DNA of 64,000 nucleotides from Cladopsammia gracilis. Its lineage: Eukaryota > Cnidaria > Anthozoa > Scleractinia > Dendrophylliidae. Below, in pieces: positions 22,742 to 33,189 of the stretch. The DNA lies in assembly GCA_022457155.1 (NCBI GenBank), contig JAJGOT010000359.1, forward strand, positions 607,501-671,500. The letters are read 5' to 3'. Under the pieces are notes generated by a model that saw only the letters and a program-made list of their open reading frames with translations, was not told the origin of the DNA and searched no databases. Position 1 is the stretch's first letter; the number at the start of each line of letters is the position of its first letter. Both the position numbers and the translations under genes were made by a program.

Positions 22742-23595
22742 GACAGTCACGTATCTATTTATATTAAAAATTTTCCCATCTGTTGTCCAGACTCTTCATT
22801 CTTTGTGCTGGCGCTTTTTATCACATACTTTTTGAATAATCCGGCTCGTTGGGCTGTAAGATTTTCATTTATGTAGATTTTTTCTGCACCTGAAAGGTGT
22901 TGGACGTTTGCTCTGCGTAGTTTCCTGCGGTTCCGATACATTTCATCTTTGCTGTGATAATTACTGAAACGCACAATTATTGGTTTTGGTTGAGTTTCCC
23001 CCCTCTTAAAACGATGGACTATGTCTATATCTTCCGGATACAAGTCTATGTCCATACTCTCTGCCAATTTAGTAATTGTCTCTTCAAGATCTTCATCTTC
23101 CACTTCGGGAATCCCAAATATTTCTAAATTCACCTTTCTCGTATATTGTTCAAGATCATCCAGTTTTTTCTCCAAAGACTCAATTTGCGCAATCTTTTCC
23201 TGTAGCTTAGTGCTCATCTCTTCCTTATTAGTATCGATTTTTTAATTCAAACCAGAGTTCTTCTTTTCCAAGTTCTTCACTTTCTTGTGTAGATCCGAGT
23301 TGCTTTTAGTAAGTTCATCTATTTTGGCTTGTGAAAAGTTGAGAGATTGGCGCAGCTCTTTATAGTTGTTCTGTAATACTTTAAGATCGTTAATCAAGCT
23401 GTTGGTGTTATTTTCAATTCGCATTAAAGCCTTCCACATGTCTGACAAAGAAGGGGTCCCTTCTTCGTGTTCGACAGAATCCGCCATTGTTCACGAACTG
23501 AATTCTTCGTCTGAATTACCACTTTTCGCTTCTTGTTTGGGCGACATATCAGTGCCTGAACTGCCACTGAGCCTCTTTCTCTTTTTTCTTCCCAT
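22742..23595 (-). pseudogene. L1-type ORF1 protein, broken
   Basis: The most upstream start is ATG at 23595 (MGRKKRKR, a basic N-terminus). The same frame continues through a TGA just before the ATG at 23487 and a TAA at 23244-23242. It then covers a long coiled coil (LEKKLDDLEQYTRKVNLEI), the RRM-like core (GIPE, DIDIVHRFKRG, KPIIVRFSN), and the C-terminal part (IYINENLT). A one-base shift near 22785 moves the final WTTDGKIF motif to another frame, after which the homology ends. ORF1p of L1-type elements trimerises and coats RNA. No ORF2 follows, so this is a 3'-truncated or rearranged copy. Confidence 0.8.
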
Positions 23596-23784
23596 ATTCA
23601 AAGCATTTGTCGGTTTTCATCTTTAAATTGCCTCTCACATAACGGAGCTCAACAAAACATGTCCGACTCTTGTCAGTCTCTCTCTCCCCAGTTGAAAAAC
23701 AATTAAATTTTAATGCAGAGGGATTTAGAAAATCGGACGGAATGAAACAGTTTGATGACTAGTTGGGATTAGTTGACTAGTTGG

Positions 23785-23830
23785 GAGGGAGGGAGGGAGG
23801 GAGGGAGGGAGGGAGAGAGAGGGAGGGAGC
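23785..23830. repeat. (GGGA)n microsatellite
   Basis: Uninterrupted GGGAGGGAGG repeat with a short GAGAGAG interruption at its right end. Confidence 0.95.
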
Positions 23831-23840
23831 TAGAGGTAAG

Positions 23841-24016
23841 GGCACTTTTGTAACATTTTCGGGCACTTTGGTAACCATGAAAGGGCACTTTGGTAACCTG
23901 TGGGGCACTTTGGTAACCTTGAAAGGGCACTTTAGTAACCTGTCGGGCACTTTTGTAACCTTTAAGGCACTTTTGTAACTATTTAGGGCACTTTCCATCG
24001 GGCACTTCCGTAACAT
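23841..24016. repeat. tandem repeat based on GGGCACTTTGGTAACC
   Basis: Eight or so copies of a GGGCACTTTNGTAAC core spaced by short variable links (total period about 20-24 bp). The core is well conserved and the links vary. A binding-site array cannot be excluded, but ordinary satellite expansion is the simplest reading. It adjoins the (GGGA)n run. Confidence 0.9.
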
Positions 24017-24019
24017 TAC

Positions 24020-25754
24020 TTTATTGGTTTCCTTTGGTTATAATAATGGTACAAATATGATACAATACTTATTGACAATTATGGTCATAAATCAGCGTCA
24101 GGCATGTAACAAGATGTAAGTTTTGGGAAGGTTTTCTAGAATAATGTAAAAAAAAAATTACATAGGTACGATTGATTGCTTTTTGAATTGGCAATTTTAA
24201 TTTTAAACAGTGATATCTTTGCAAAATGTTATTATGCCTTCGCCCTCCGAGACTCATCTTCCGCAAATATTAAGTTGCGTGAAATAAGGTGTATAAGATT
24301 CTAAACGAAGAGTTTAAAGAATACAAATGAAACCTGGGTGAGTGGAGTAAGGTGCAAAGTGACTCTCGATCTTATATCAACTTCTCCTTTCTATTCGCAA
24401 ACATGAACAAGGAAAATTGGAAGGAGAATCTAGCATTTTATCAGAAGTCACTTACTGCTTTCTTCTACACACTCCTTCATATAGAAGAAAGAAAAGAAAG
24501 GGAATCATGTAAAGATCCATTTAGCTAGGATCATATCACAGGTCTCAAGTTAGTCGTGTGGTATAAAAATTTCAGTTGTCACGTCTTTGAAGATTAACAG
24601 GGGCTGGTTGACTGATGGCATGGTTGCCATAGGAACCAATAACCTTATGGCTCATTTTAAACAATTTATCAGAGTGAGTGTACTCACAACAAAATAACAG
24701 ATAAATAACTTTTATTCACCCTAAGTGATTATAGCACAAGGTGCCAGATCATTGCATACACAAAGTACTTTGTTTTCATAAGCTAATGCAAACACAACAG
24801 GAAGTTTTTAGCTGTCAAAAGTACATACTCGCTTGTGTACAAAAGACTAAGGGACATTTTCTAATAAAAAATGAAATGCTTTAACAACTTCAACCATTAA
24901 AATCTGAACTACCAACATGATAAATAAAGACATTTTAAACTCTGTAAGAGTCAATCTACAGTGTGTAGCATTGTAGAGTTGTACTTATACCCAGCATAGA
25001 CAATCAATGAAAACTTATCATTGAAAACCAATGAAATAAAATAATAAATGTAATTGATAATAATCAATATCAATATGGCTATTGATATGGTGAAAATGAA
25101 TAGTCATAATAATGTGAGCCATAATGAATTACAAATTAAAGCCATAATGAGCCATACATTCTTCATAAAATTTTGACAAAGTGTATCTAGTATATTGGGT
25201 TGATATTTCCAGAGAAAGCTAATTGTACTATGCCCTTTCAATATCCAGAGTTGTATTTTTCTTGTTTGTAGCTTAATTAGAGAATAAGGTGCATATGCTA
25301 ATGAGGCAATAATGGTAAACAAAAATTTCCTTATAAAAATATCAACTTGCTGTTACAGAGCAACTATTATAACTGGGATCATTGAAAGAAAATTGACCAA
25401 TTGGATTACAGGAATTAACAATAAATTCGATAAAATTTAGTATTAAAAAAATATTGTTTTTTATTGGCTCAAATTTCTTCAAAAGTACTTTAGCTGGACG
25501 TCATTGTCTACACTGTAGGCCCTCTTAGTCTAAATGGTCAATTTGTTTAGTGACCTCAGTCATAATAGTCGCTTTACAACTCAAACTGAAGTAGTGATGA
25601 TTCTGCTTCTATACTGGAACATTTTTTGGTATAAGTAGACTAAATCTCAACACCTTATTACATGTACATGCAGAAAAAAGTTGTTTCTTATAATAAGCTA
25701 CAATGTAATGAAACACAGGAGTCTATATACTCACTCTTGTGTTTGCACCAGACT
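24020..25754. other. no gene recognised
   Basis: AT-rich DNA up to the edge of the Ty3 element. I see no coding frame of interest and no delimited repeat. Confidence 0.45.
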
Positions 25755-25834
25755 GGGTTCGTTCGAGTCAGTTGGCGATTAAACTTGTTACTACTCAGAG
25801 CTCCTTGTCTCGTCCTTGAAAGTTGAACTCAACA
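25755..25834 (+). repeat. 5' LTR remnant (80 bp)
   Basis: Identical to 28843-28922. It ends CTCAACA directly before the primer-binding site. The missing upstream part would have carried U3, so transcription from this LTR is doubtful. Confidence 0.88.
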
Positions 25835-25850
25835 TGGTGTCAGGAGTGGG
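25835..25850 (+). other. primer-binding site of the Ty3 element
   Basis: TGGTGTCAGGAGTGGG begins at the first base after the LTR, as in many Ty3/gypsy elements. The TGG complements a tRNA CCA end; I do not assign the tRNA. Confidence 0.8.
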
Positions 25851-25874
25851 ATAATTTTTTTCAGCGAGTTCGAA

Positions 25875-28658
25875 ATGCCTGCAGATCCGCCAAGCATCGC
25901 AAGTGTTCCACAGAGTACGATCGTTCCGCCAGAGCAATTCAACTTCACCAAGCCAGCAGAATGGCCAAAATGGATTAGAAGATTAGAAGAGATACGCCGG
26001 ATGGAAGAACTTGGTGTCATTGAACAAATTGACGAACCGACCGATTGGTGCTCTCCGATGGTTGTGGTGCCGAAAAGCAACGGCAAAGTAAGAATATGTG
26101 GTGATTTCATACAGCTCAATAAAGCCGTCCAGAGAGAAAACCACCCGATGCCAACGACAGAACAGACACTCGGGAAATTAGCAGGAGCTAAAGTCGTTTC
26201 GAAGTTGGATGCTAATTCCGGGTTTTGGCAGAGGAAACTTGCAGCTGAGTCCAAGAAACTCACCACCTTCATCACTCCGTGGGGAAGATACTGTTATACA
26301 AGACTACCGTTCGGGATTTCGTCGGCCCCAGAACATTTTCAGAGAACCATGCAACGCGTCCTCGAAGGACTCGAGGGTGTGGAGTGTCAAACAGACGACA
26401 TACTGGTCTATGGCGAGAATCAAGCTCAGCATGACGAGAGATTGGAAGCGGTCCTCAAGAGACTGGAAGAAGCGAACGTGACCCTTAATCTGGAGAAATG
26501 CGAGTTCTCTAAGGAGACCGTTGTGTTCCTTGGAAATTTAGTGGGGAAACACGGAATCCAGGTTGACCCCCGCAAAGTGTCAGCCGTTAAGGACATAAAG
26601 GAACCAACCAACGTCAGTGAGCTGAGGCGATTTCTGGGGATGGCAAATCAACTGGGAAAATACATTCCCCATTTGGCCAGCATCAACCAACCTCTGAGAG
26701 ATCTCCTCAGTCAGAAGAATGCCTGGCTGTGGAGCGATGCTCAGCAAGATGCCTTCGATAGAATTAAAGGTGCCCTTGTCTCAGCACCAGCACTGGCCAT
26801 TTATGACCCAAGGAGAAAGACAACAGTGTCGGCAGATGCTTCCTCTTATGGCCTCGGAGCGGTGCTCACTCAAGAGCAGGATGATGGAGAAAGCAAAGCA
26901 GTGGCGTTCATATCAAGGGCTCTGACACCGGTGGAATGCAGATATGCCCAGATTGAGAAGGAAGCCCTCGCGACTACATGGGCGTGCGAGAGGCTATCAG
27001 ACTACCTGATTGGAAAGTCATTTCACATAGAGACGGATCACAAGCCTCTCGTACCACTACTGGGATCCAAGAATTTGGACGAGATGCCGCCACGCATACA
27101 ACGTCTGAGGTTGAGGTTGATGAAGTTTCATTATACCATATCGCACGTCCCCGGAAAGGAACTCGTGGCTGCTGATACCCTGTCACGCGCTCCAGTTGAA
27201 TCACCACCAAGCCAGAGTGGAGGGGAAGAAGAAATAAATTTGTATGTTGACAGTATTCTGGCCCAGTTGCCAGCGTCAGACATCCGTCTGCGTGAAATCA
27301 GAGAGCGTCAAGAGGAAGATGAAGTCTGCCAACAGTTGACCGAATATATCAGAGAAGGTTGGCCAGATAAGCACAGACTTCCAAGTGCAGTTAAGCCCTA
27401 TTGGTCCGTGAGAGGTGAAATTACTATGAACCATGGATTACTTCTGAAGTCTTCAAGGATCATTATTCCATCCAGCCTGAGGCTCGAGATGCTGGATTGT
27501 ATCCATGAAGGTCACCAGGGAATCGCCAAGTGTCGCCAACGCACAAAGTCGTCTATCTGGTGGCCTGGTTTAAGTCGACAACTGGAAGATATGATCCAAT
27601 CCTGTCGCAAGTGTGTGGAGCACAGAGTCCAACGACCTGAACCGCTTATTCCGTCTGCTGTCCCAGACCGTCCCTGGCAGGTACTTGGAACGGATCTATT
27701 TACCCTGAAGGGTCGCACCTATCTCTTGGTGATTGATTACCGGTCCCGCTATGTCGAAGTGTCAATCCTGTTGTCTTCACAAACGTCTCACGAAGTCATC
27801 CGAGCCCTAAAGTCGATATTTGCACGTCATGGGATACCGGAAGTTGTGCGTTCAGATAACGGGCCCCAGTACGACTCTTCCGAGTTCACGAAATTTGCCA
27901 AGGAATGGGGATTTCAACATGTTACGAGTAGTCCTCGATATGCTCAATCAAATGGCGAAGTCGAAAGAAGTGTGCAAACTGTCAAGAATCTCCTCAAGAA
28001 GGAGGATGACCCCACAAAAGCCCTGATGGCGTATCGCTCAACACCACTGGAGTGTGGCTACAGTCCTGCACAATTGCTATTTGGACGCAAGCTACGCACT
28101 ACAGTTCCTACTACACCAGTGGAACTCGCTCCTAAGTGGCCAGACTTCGGTGAGCTAAAGCTGTGCGAAGAGGAGTCGAAGCAGCGACAGAGCGATCACT
28201 TCAATATCCGCCATCGTGCTCGACCCTTACGAGAATTGTTACCAGGAGAACAAGTATGGATTCGGGACATGAAGGTACCCGCTACTACAGTTCAGACGAC
28301 ATGCCTGCCTCGGTCCTACATTGTCCAGACTCCTGTAGGAACGCCAGTGAGAAGAAACCGTCGTGATCTGATTCCCTTGAGTCCAGCGACAACACCGGAT
28401 GCAGAAAACCACGTGCAGCCCAGCCCCATCAAACCAGTGACCAGCCCCGTCAGACCAGTGAGAAGAAACCACCGTTGTTTGGCTTCCTTGGATCCAGCAA
28501 CAACGGCTGAAGCAGGACACACCGTGCAGCCCAGCAAACCAATTGTCCGTACCAGCGTGTCAAGTTCTGGACTGGAAAAAGCCCCAGCTGGTCTGAAGCC
28601 TGTTGTCACTACGCGAGCTGGCCGGCACGTAAAGCCGCCAACCAGACTGAACCTATAA
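25875..28658 (+). CDS. Ty3/gypsy Pol (RT-RNase H-integrase) fused to a Gag stub
   Basis: An intact 927-codon frame. Residues 1-39 look like a gag N-terminus (FNFTKPAEWPKWIRR at 22-36). The sequence then jumps directly into RT at about residue 43 (ELGVIEQ, SPMVVVPKSNGK), so an in-frame deletion removed the rest of gag, the nucleocapsid and the protease. RT has D112 in its first catalytic motif but T173-D174-D175 where a hydrophobic residue normally precedes DD. RNase H has D321 (SADAS). Integrase has the zinc site H544, H547, C577, C580 and the triad D607, D661, E697. The tail (about 780-927) is basic and Pro-rich, with two copies of a VRRN[RH]R...PATT...VQPS repeat instead of a chromodomain. 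Without a protease the chain could not be matured in the usual way. Start chosen at the only ATG after the primer-binding site that keeps the gag-like start. Confidence 0.9.
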   Translation: MPADPPSIASVPQSTIVPPEQFNFTKPAEWPKWIRRLEEIRRMEELGVIEQIDEPTDWCSPMVVVPKSNGKVRICGDFIQLNKAVQRENHPMPTTEQTLGKLAGAKVVSKLDANSGFWQRKLAAESKKLTTFITPWGRYCYTRLPFGISSAPEHFQRTMQRVLEGLEGVECQTDDILVYGENQAQHDERLEAVLKRLEEANVTLNLEKCEFSKETVVFLGNLVGKHGIQVDPRKVSAVKDIKEPTNVSELRRFLGMANQLGKYIPHLASINQPLRDLLSQKNAWLWSDAQQDAFDRIKGALVSAPALAIYDPRRKTTVSADASSYGLGAVLTQEQDDGESKAVAFISRALTPVECRYAQIEKEALATTWACERLSDYLIGKSFHIETDHKPLVPLLGSKNLDEMPPRIQRLRLRLMKFHYTISHVPGKELVAADTLSRAPVESPPSQSGGEEEINLYVDSILAQLPASDIRLREIRERQEEDEVCQQLTEYIREGWPDKHRLPSAVKPYWSVRGEITMNHGLLLKSSRIIIPSSLRLEMLDCIHEGHQGIAKCRQRTKSSIWWPGLSRQLEDMIQSCRKCVEHRVQRPEPLIPSAVPDRPWQVLGTDLFTLKGRTYLLVIDYRSRYVEVSILLSSQTSHEVIRALKSIFARHGIPEVVRSDNGPQYDSSEFTKFAKEWGFQHVTSSPRYAQSNGEVERSVQTVKNLLKKEDDPTKALMAYRSTPLECGYSPAQLLFGRKLRTTVPTTPVELAPKWPDFGELKLCEEESKQRQSDHFNIRHRARPLRELLPGEQVWIRDMKVPATTVQTTCLPRSYIVQTPVGTPVRRNRRDLIPLSPATTPDAENHVQPSPIKPVTSPVRPVRRNHRCLASLDPATTAEAGHTVQPSKPIVRTSVSSSGLEKAPAGLKPVVTTRAGRHVKPPTRLNL

Positions 28659-28721
28659 CAGCACCGTAGCTTAAGACTGATTTGTCCGACATGATTTATT
28701 TACAATAACAGTTAAGTCCCT

Positions 28722-28736
28722 TGTTGTTAGGGGAGA
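28722..28736 (+). other. polypurine tract of the Ty3 element
   Basis: TTGTTAGGGGAGA lies immediately before the TGTTGTG start of the 3' LTR, in the position where plus-strand DNA synthesis is primed. Confidence 0.7.
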
Positions 28737-28922
28737 TGTTGTGTAATCGAAGTAATATGCTAATTACAGTAATATGCTAATCGAAGTTGCATGTTGTGAT
28801 ATGACGGTTTATATGCTAATTAGGATCTTATAGCGAACGCACGGGTTCGTTCGAGTCAGTTGGCGATTAAACTTGTTACTACTCAGAGCTCCTTGTCTCG
28901 TCCTTGAAAGTTGAACTCAACA
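28737..28922 (+). repeat. 3' LTR of the Ty3 element (186 bp)
   Basis: Starts TGTTGTG and ends CTCAACA (TG...CA). U3 contains three TAATATGCTAAT / TATATGCTAATT-type repeats (about 28755-28825). The last 80 bp equal the 5' LTR remnant. Confidence 0.88.
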
Positions 28923-29962
28923 ATATGTACACTGTATAAGAATACTACATGTACAGGATTTTTCTGTTCTTAAATGTGCATACATATAAATAATAATAGC
29001 ATTCCCTGTGAACTGTGTTTGTTGTAAATGCTGAAATTAAACAGAGCCACTATGATGTTGGAAAAACACATTCTGTGGAAATTTACTTCCATCTTTCAGT
29101 GGAACAAAAATGCAATCAAGTGAAATCAACAAAGCAATAAAGTCAGAGGGGAAAAAGAAGGGATTGCATGCAACGTGAAGCACAAAACAGTAATGCCCAA
29201 CTCAGGCTCACCCAAGCCAACACAGCCTTGATAAATTCTTAGTTAGTAAAACCAGAACCCCATAAAAACAAAAGATGGTGCTCAAAACCTCAAAACTACT
29301 TGAATCCACAAAATCTTAGGAGGTCGTAATGCAAGCTTTTGTTACTTTAATCATTTGGGCACACAACTGAGTACATGTATTTCTTATTCCTTATATTATG
29401 AAATGAAATGCATGTACATGTCCTATTAAACACTACATCCTAAATGCCAATGCCATAAACTGAGTGCGAATACATGTATATATGGCCATCAGGCAGCTTT
29501 TTGTTTGGCCAAGTGTTCAGAGAAATTAACCCTTTAAGCCCCAATATCAAAATTGAAATTCTCATTTCTTGTCCCTATATATGTCCTCCTAAAAGTAGTA
29601 GGGAGAAATTGTTTGGATATCAAGAGAATTCATCTTTCATGAACAATCATGTCCTGAATTGTCATGAAATTTTTTATTGATTTAGGCATTGATATCGCAA
29701 GGAGAAAACTTGTCCAAACAAAAAAATATAAGACAGCCATATTTGAAATTTGGTGTATTAGAAGTCCAACTTCATGTAATGACATCAAGTAAAAAATCAC
29801 AACCATGCATTAGCCATACATGGACGATACGTGCCTGGGTATCATTCTCCACTGAGCTGTGTGTTATTACAGCAGCTCAACAATTTTGTAATGTAGACTA
29901 AGCAGAAAAAGCAATTGATGCAAAAACTGAAACCCTTTGATGGATGGATAGATGAATAACTA
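28923..29962. other. no gene recognised
   Basis: AT-rich DNA with several ACATGTA words and short chance frames. Nothing I can assign. Confidence 0.45.
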
Positions 29963-30092
29963 GGGGCCAGTTGCATAAAACTTAAAGTCGGACGTAAATG
30001 CTTATGTCTCGCGTTAAAATAGTAACTTTGACTGGGCTGAATGCCCGATGTTAGCTGTTACGTCTGGCGTAAAGTTTTATGCAGCTGGCCCC
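29963..30092. mobile_element. 130-bp foldback MITE
   Basis: Starts GGGGCCAGTTGCATAAAACTT and ends with the near-perfect reverse complement AAAGTTTTATGCAGCTGGCCCC (one mismatch over the outer part). No coding capacity and no clear TSD. Confidence 0.75.
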
Positions 30093-30536
30093 AGGCTTTG
30101 TTTTGAATAGTCTTGAGATAATTATTACTTTTCAGATATTTCAAAATTCAATATCCATGGATACAAAAATAAATAACGCTTTCGTGGCTCTAAATTCCTG
30201 ATTTAAGGGATTTGTTGTTATTGTTCTTTGTATTCCTATTCCAGAGTACACTGTTAAATATTACGCAAGTTGGTTTCAGTTAAGAAAAATTAAAATAATA
30301 GAAATCCACTAAGATATACTAAAAAGCCATTTACAATATGGTAACCTCAGGCTTTTTGTTAGGTGCTTGACCAACAGGGACTGAATTTGAATTAGCAGAG
30401 AGCCAAATGGTATATTTGCTCCTACCCTTTGCATGCAATGCAAAAATAGCCACGGCAAATAGGCAACAAATGATCCCTGCTGTAACAAAAATCCTGGGTT
30501 AGTAACCCAAAAAGACATACCAGTAACTGTTATTAA
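30093..30536. other. downstream region of the recombinase gene
   Basis: AT-rich DNA between a MITE and the stop codon of the minus-strand recombinase-like gene. I see no frame worth calling; it would hold that gene's 3' untranslated region if it is transcribed. Confidence 0.35.
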
Positions 30537-33189
30537 TCATTGCCCACCTTGTTTTCCTGTCTTTTGTCTGCGCTCATATTTTATACGGTTAACTATCTGT
30601 GTCAAGAGTAGTGTTTGCAACATTTTCTTTCCTTGGGTATCAGAAGAGAGTCTTTTATGGATTTCATTCCTTGAGATTGGCCTGTTTTGTAGCATGTCCT
30701 TAAACAGGCGATGCAATGTTTGCACTTGTTCCTCACTGAAAAGGGATTTTGTGGTGTAGCTTAGTGACGTTGGTGGTATGATGTCACTAGATTCAGATGT
30801 GTCTTCTCTGAATAGTCGATTTACTCTGTCACTGAGTCCTTCCTTCTCACTTGGCAAAGTAACAGTTACATGTTCATTGCTCTGGATTGCAGGATACCTC
30901 CACTCTGCACGAATTCTATCGTAAACTCTTCTTGGATCTTCATTTTGAAGGATTTGACTACCCTCAATCTTCTCCTTTACACAGTCCATATTGACTTTCT
31001 TTTGTTGTATTTCTCCTTCAAACAGCTTGCGAATTTCTTGAATTGCTTCTTTGGACCAAGGCAATTTAGATGGAGTTGTGTCTTTACTGTTCTGCAAATC
31101 TTCATCAGTTTGTTCTTTGTCTTTACTCTCCTGCGAATCCTCAACAGTTTGTTCTTTGTCTTTGCCTTCCTGCAAATCTTCAACAGTTTGTTCTTTGTCT
31201 TTGCCTTCCTGCAAGTTTTCCGCCGTTTGGCTTCTCTTCCTGAGCATTGAATGTAGTGTCTGGGATGCTTTTACTGATGCTTTTCCCTTCTCACACAAAC
31301 GATAGTACTTAACAGCAGTGCCCTCTTTGTGTGCCATCAATTCAGCCAGACTGCTTGCATTTTCTTTGTTGTCCTTATGGCAAGCAGTTACAGCACCTTT
31401 CCTTAGCAGTGTGCTATGAATACGTCCTTTATTCCCAGCTTTTTTCCACGCTGACTTTATTGCTTTGTTTATTTGACTGGATTGCATTTTTGTTCCATTG
31501 AAAGATGGAAATAAAGGTTGATCTTCATTCATTCCAATACCTGGCACCTTTGATCGCACTTCTTTGACAAAGATAGTAATCCAATTATGTAGGTTACTTG
31601 TAAGAACGATTTGTGCTGGGCCATGAATGTGAAATGTTTTGTGATTCATGACATTGACAACAAGCCTGTCATCTTCTTTAAAGGCTCTTTTGAATTCTTT
31701 CAATGTCATGTTCGACAACACTCCAGCGCGGTTTGCATTATCAATGGAGATTTGAACAAGAAGAAAGTCTCGCAGGAGGGTGTACTGAATTAGTGTAATT
31801 TCCACATTATGTGCACCACTCAGCTTTCCAAGCAGGATTATGGCACCTCTGGAAGATTCACTCTTTTCAAATGCTTCAATTTGTTCTGGGGTGATAAGCT
31901 CAACTCGGTCTTGTTCCCTCATCTCCCACTTTCGTTTCAAGCTTGAGCGTTTGTATGATGTACACCACCGTTTAACCTTTTCTCTCAACTGAGTTAATAA
32001 CTCACTACTGGCTTTAATGTCCTTTGGCTTTTCTGACAACAGGAAGCTGTAGAAATGTTGAAGGCTAGTTAAGTATGACTTAATAGTTTCAGCAACAATT
32101 TTTTCTTCAGCATATTTTAAAAACTTCTCCTTTAGCAGTGTTAAATCGAGAAGAGAGGCTACCTCTTTGTCGGTATCTATCACAGATAAAATCCTCTTTA
32201 TCTGCGATGCATGCTGCTTGACCGTTTTGGTGTCTTTCTTTCCGCCATCTGGAGATTGCAGCCATGTTGCAAATGTTAGAATTAACACAGGATCATCATC
32301 ATCTTCATCTTCAACTTCAGCTTCTACATGTACATCTTCATCTTCATCTGCAAAATCAATTTCCTCCCCTTCACACAATGACCCAACACCTTCTGCCATG
32401 CATGTATCACTTTTCAAAGAGTCTTTGACGAAAACCTCACCTTCTCCTTCAAAACTCAATGCTTCAGATTCAGTCAACTTATCTCCAGCAACTCTTTTTT
32501 CAATTACCTGGACTGAATGGGGCCTCTTTCGTTTTGGCATAGCTTTCCGCAGCAGACGTTTATACTCAACAGATGCAGGACTAATTTTATGGACATATTT
32601 TAAATGTGCTGGTAATCTTTTAACACATGATGAACACCCCGATATAGGACAAATCCTTTGCTTGTGGTAGTCTGTAGGTTTTTGTTGGTTTATCAGCCTT
32701 TTCTTTTCTTTTCCTGTTACCAGTTTGGGCACTCTCTTGACTTTTGAATGTGTACTGTTTACGTAAACTAAAAGATGTAAGTGCTGCACGAGATCGAGAC
32801 ACAGACCATTGATGAACAGTTGCTAGATGCCTTGGGACATGAACTACCATCTTCTTACAGTAAGGGACTGGGCACTGTCGTTTTGTCCTTTTTTTAGCTC
32901 CAGGTTGCTGTTTCTCCTCCTCTTCACTAGCTTCTTCACTTGAATGATCTTCCTCTTCATTGTCAGAGTCAACAACAACTGCCTCATTTTCATCACTTGA
33001 TGAAACACTTTCACTTTCAACAGATTCACTGTCCTCTTCACTATCTGACTTAACATGTTTGCCTTCCTCGCCTCCGTGTTCAACATTTGACCCAACACCT
33101 CCACTTTCATCACATTGACCTTCCTCTTGCCAGTCATCACCTGGTTTATCCTCATTTTGACTAACGGGGTTTGCAGGCTTTTTGCTTGA
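30537..33189 (-). pseudogene. tyrosine-recombinase-like protein with two C2H2 fingers, one apparent frameshift
   Basis: Two overlapping minus-strand frames (33189-32620 and 32789-30537) make one protein if a one-base shift near 32760 is allowed. The first has an acidic Ser/Glu-rich region and a C-x4-C-x9-H-x4-H finger (CPVPYCKKM...H...H). The second begins with a matching finger (C47, C52, H62, H67 counted from 32789). Then come an acidic stretch (120-165), an N-terminal SAM-like helical domain (about 170-270), and a tyrosine-recombinase catalytic domain with R354, K384, R463, H487 and Y495/Y496. His is not at the usual place three before R463. Four KDKEQT[VD]ED-type repeats (about 526-565) and two similar helical modules (about 575-632 and 680-745) follow. 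A good 3' splice site (pyrimidine tract then CCAG) just above 33189 implies an upstream exon that I could not find. It resembles dispersed cnidarian Crypton-like proteins. Recombinase activity is inferred from the residues only. Confidence 0.6.

Larger units (their letters stand above)
25755..28922 (+). mobile_element. compact Ty3/gypsy retrotransposon
   Basis: From left to right: an 80-bp 5' LTR remnant, primer-binding site, one open pol frame, polypurine tract and a complete 186-bp 3' LTR. The 80-bp segment shared by the LTRs is identical, so the copy is young or has been homogenised. The 5' LTR has lost its first 106 bp, and no target-site duplication can be seen at the truncated end. Gag (except its first residues) and protease are missing, so the copy is non-autonomous. 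Confidence 0.88.

Noticed and set aside
23841..24016. CRISPR-like array
   Set aside because: Period only about 20-24 bp, no true spacers, imperfect repeats, and the window is eukaryotic.
25755..28922. Ty3 element as a processed RNA copy (5' LTR starting at R)
   Set aside because: The 3' LTR is complete to its U5 end with no poly-A, which a LINE-mediated copy would not show; simple 5' truncation is more likely.
31051..31305. Plus-strand Cys/Ser-rich repetitive ORFs opposite the recombinase gene
   Set aside because: Antisense shadows of the KDKEQT repeat region of the minus-strand protein.
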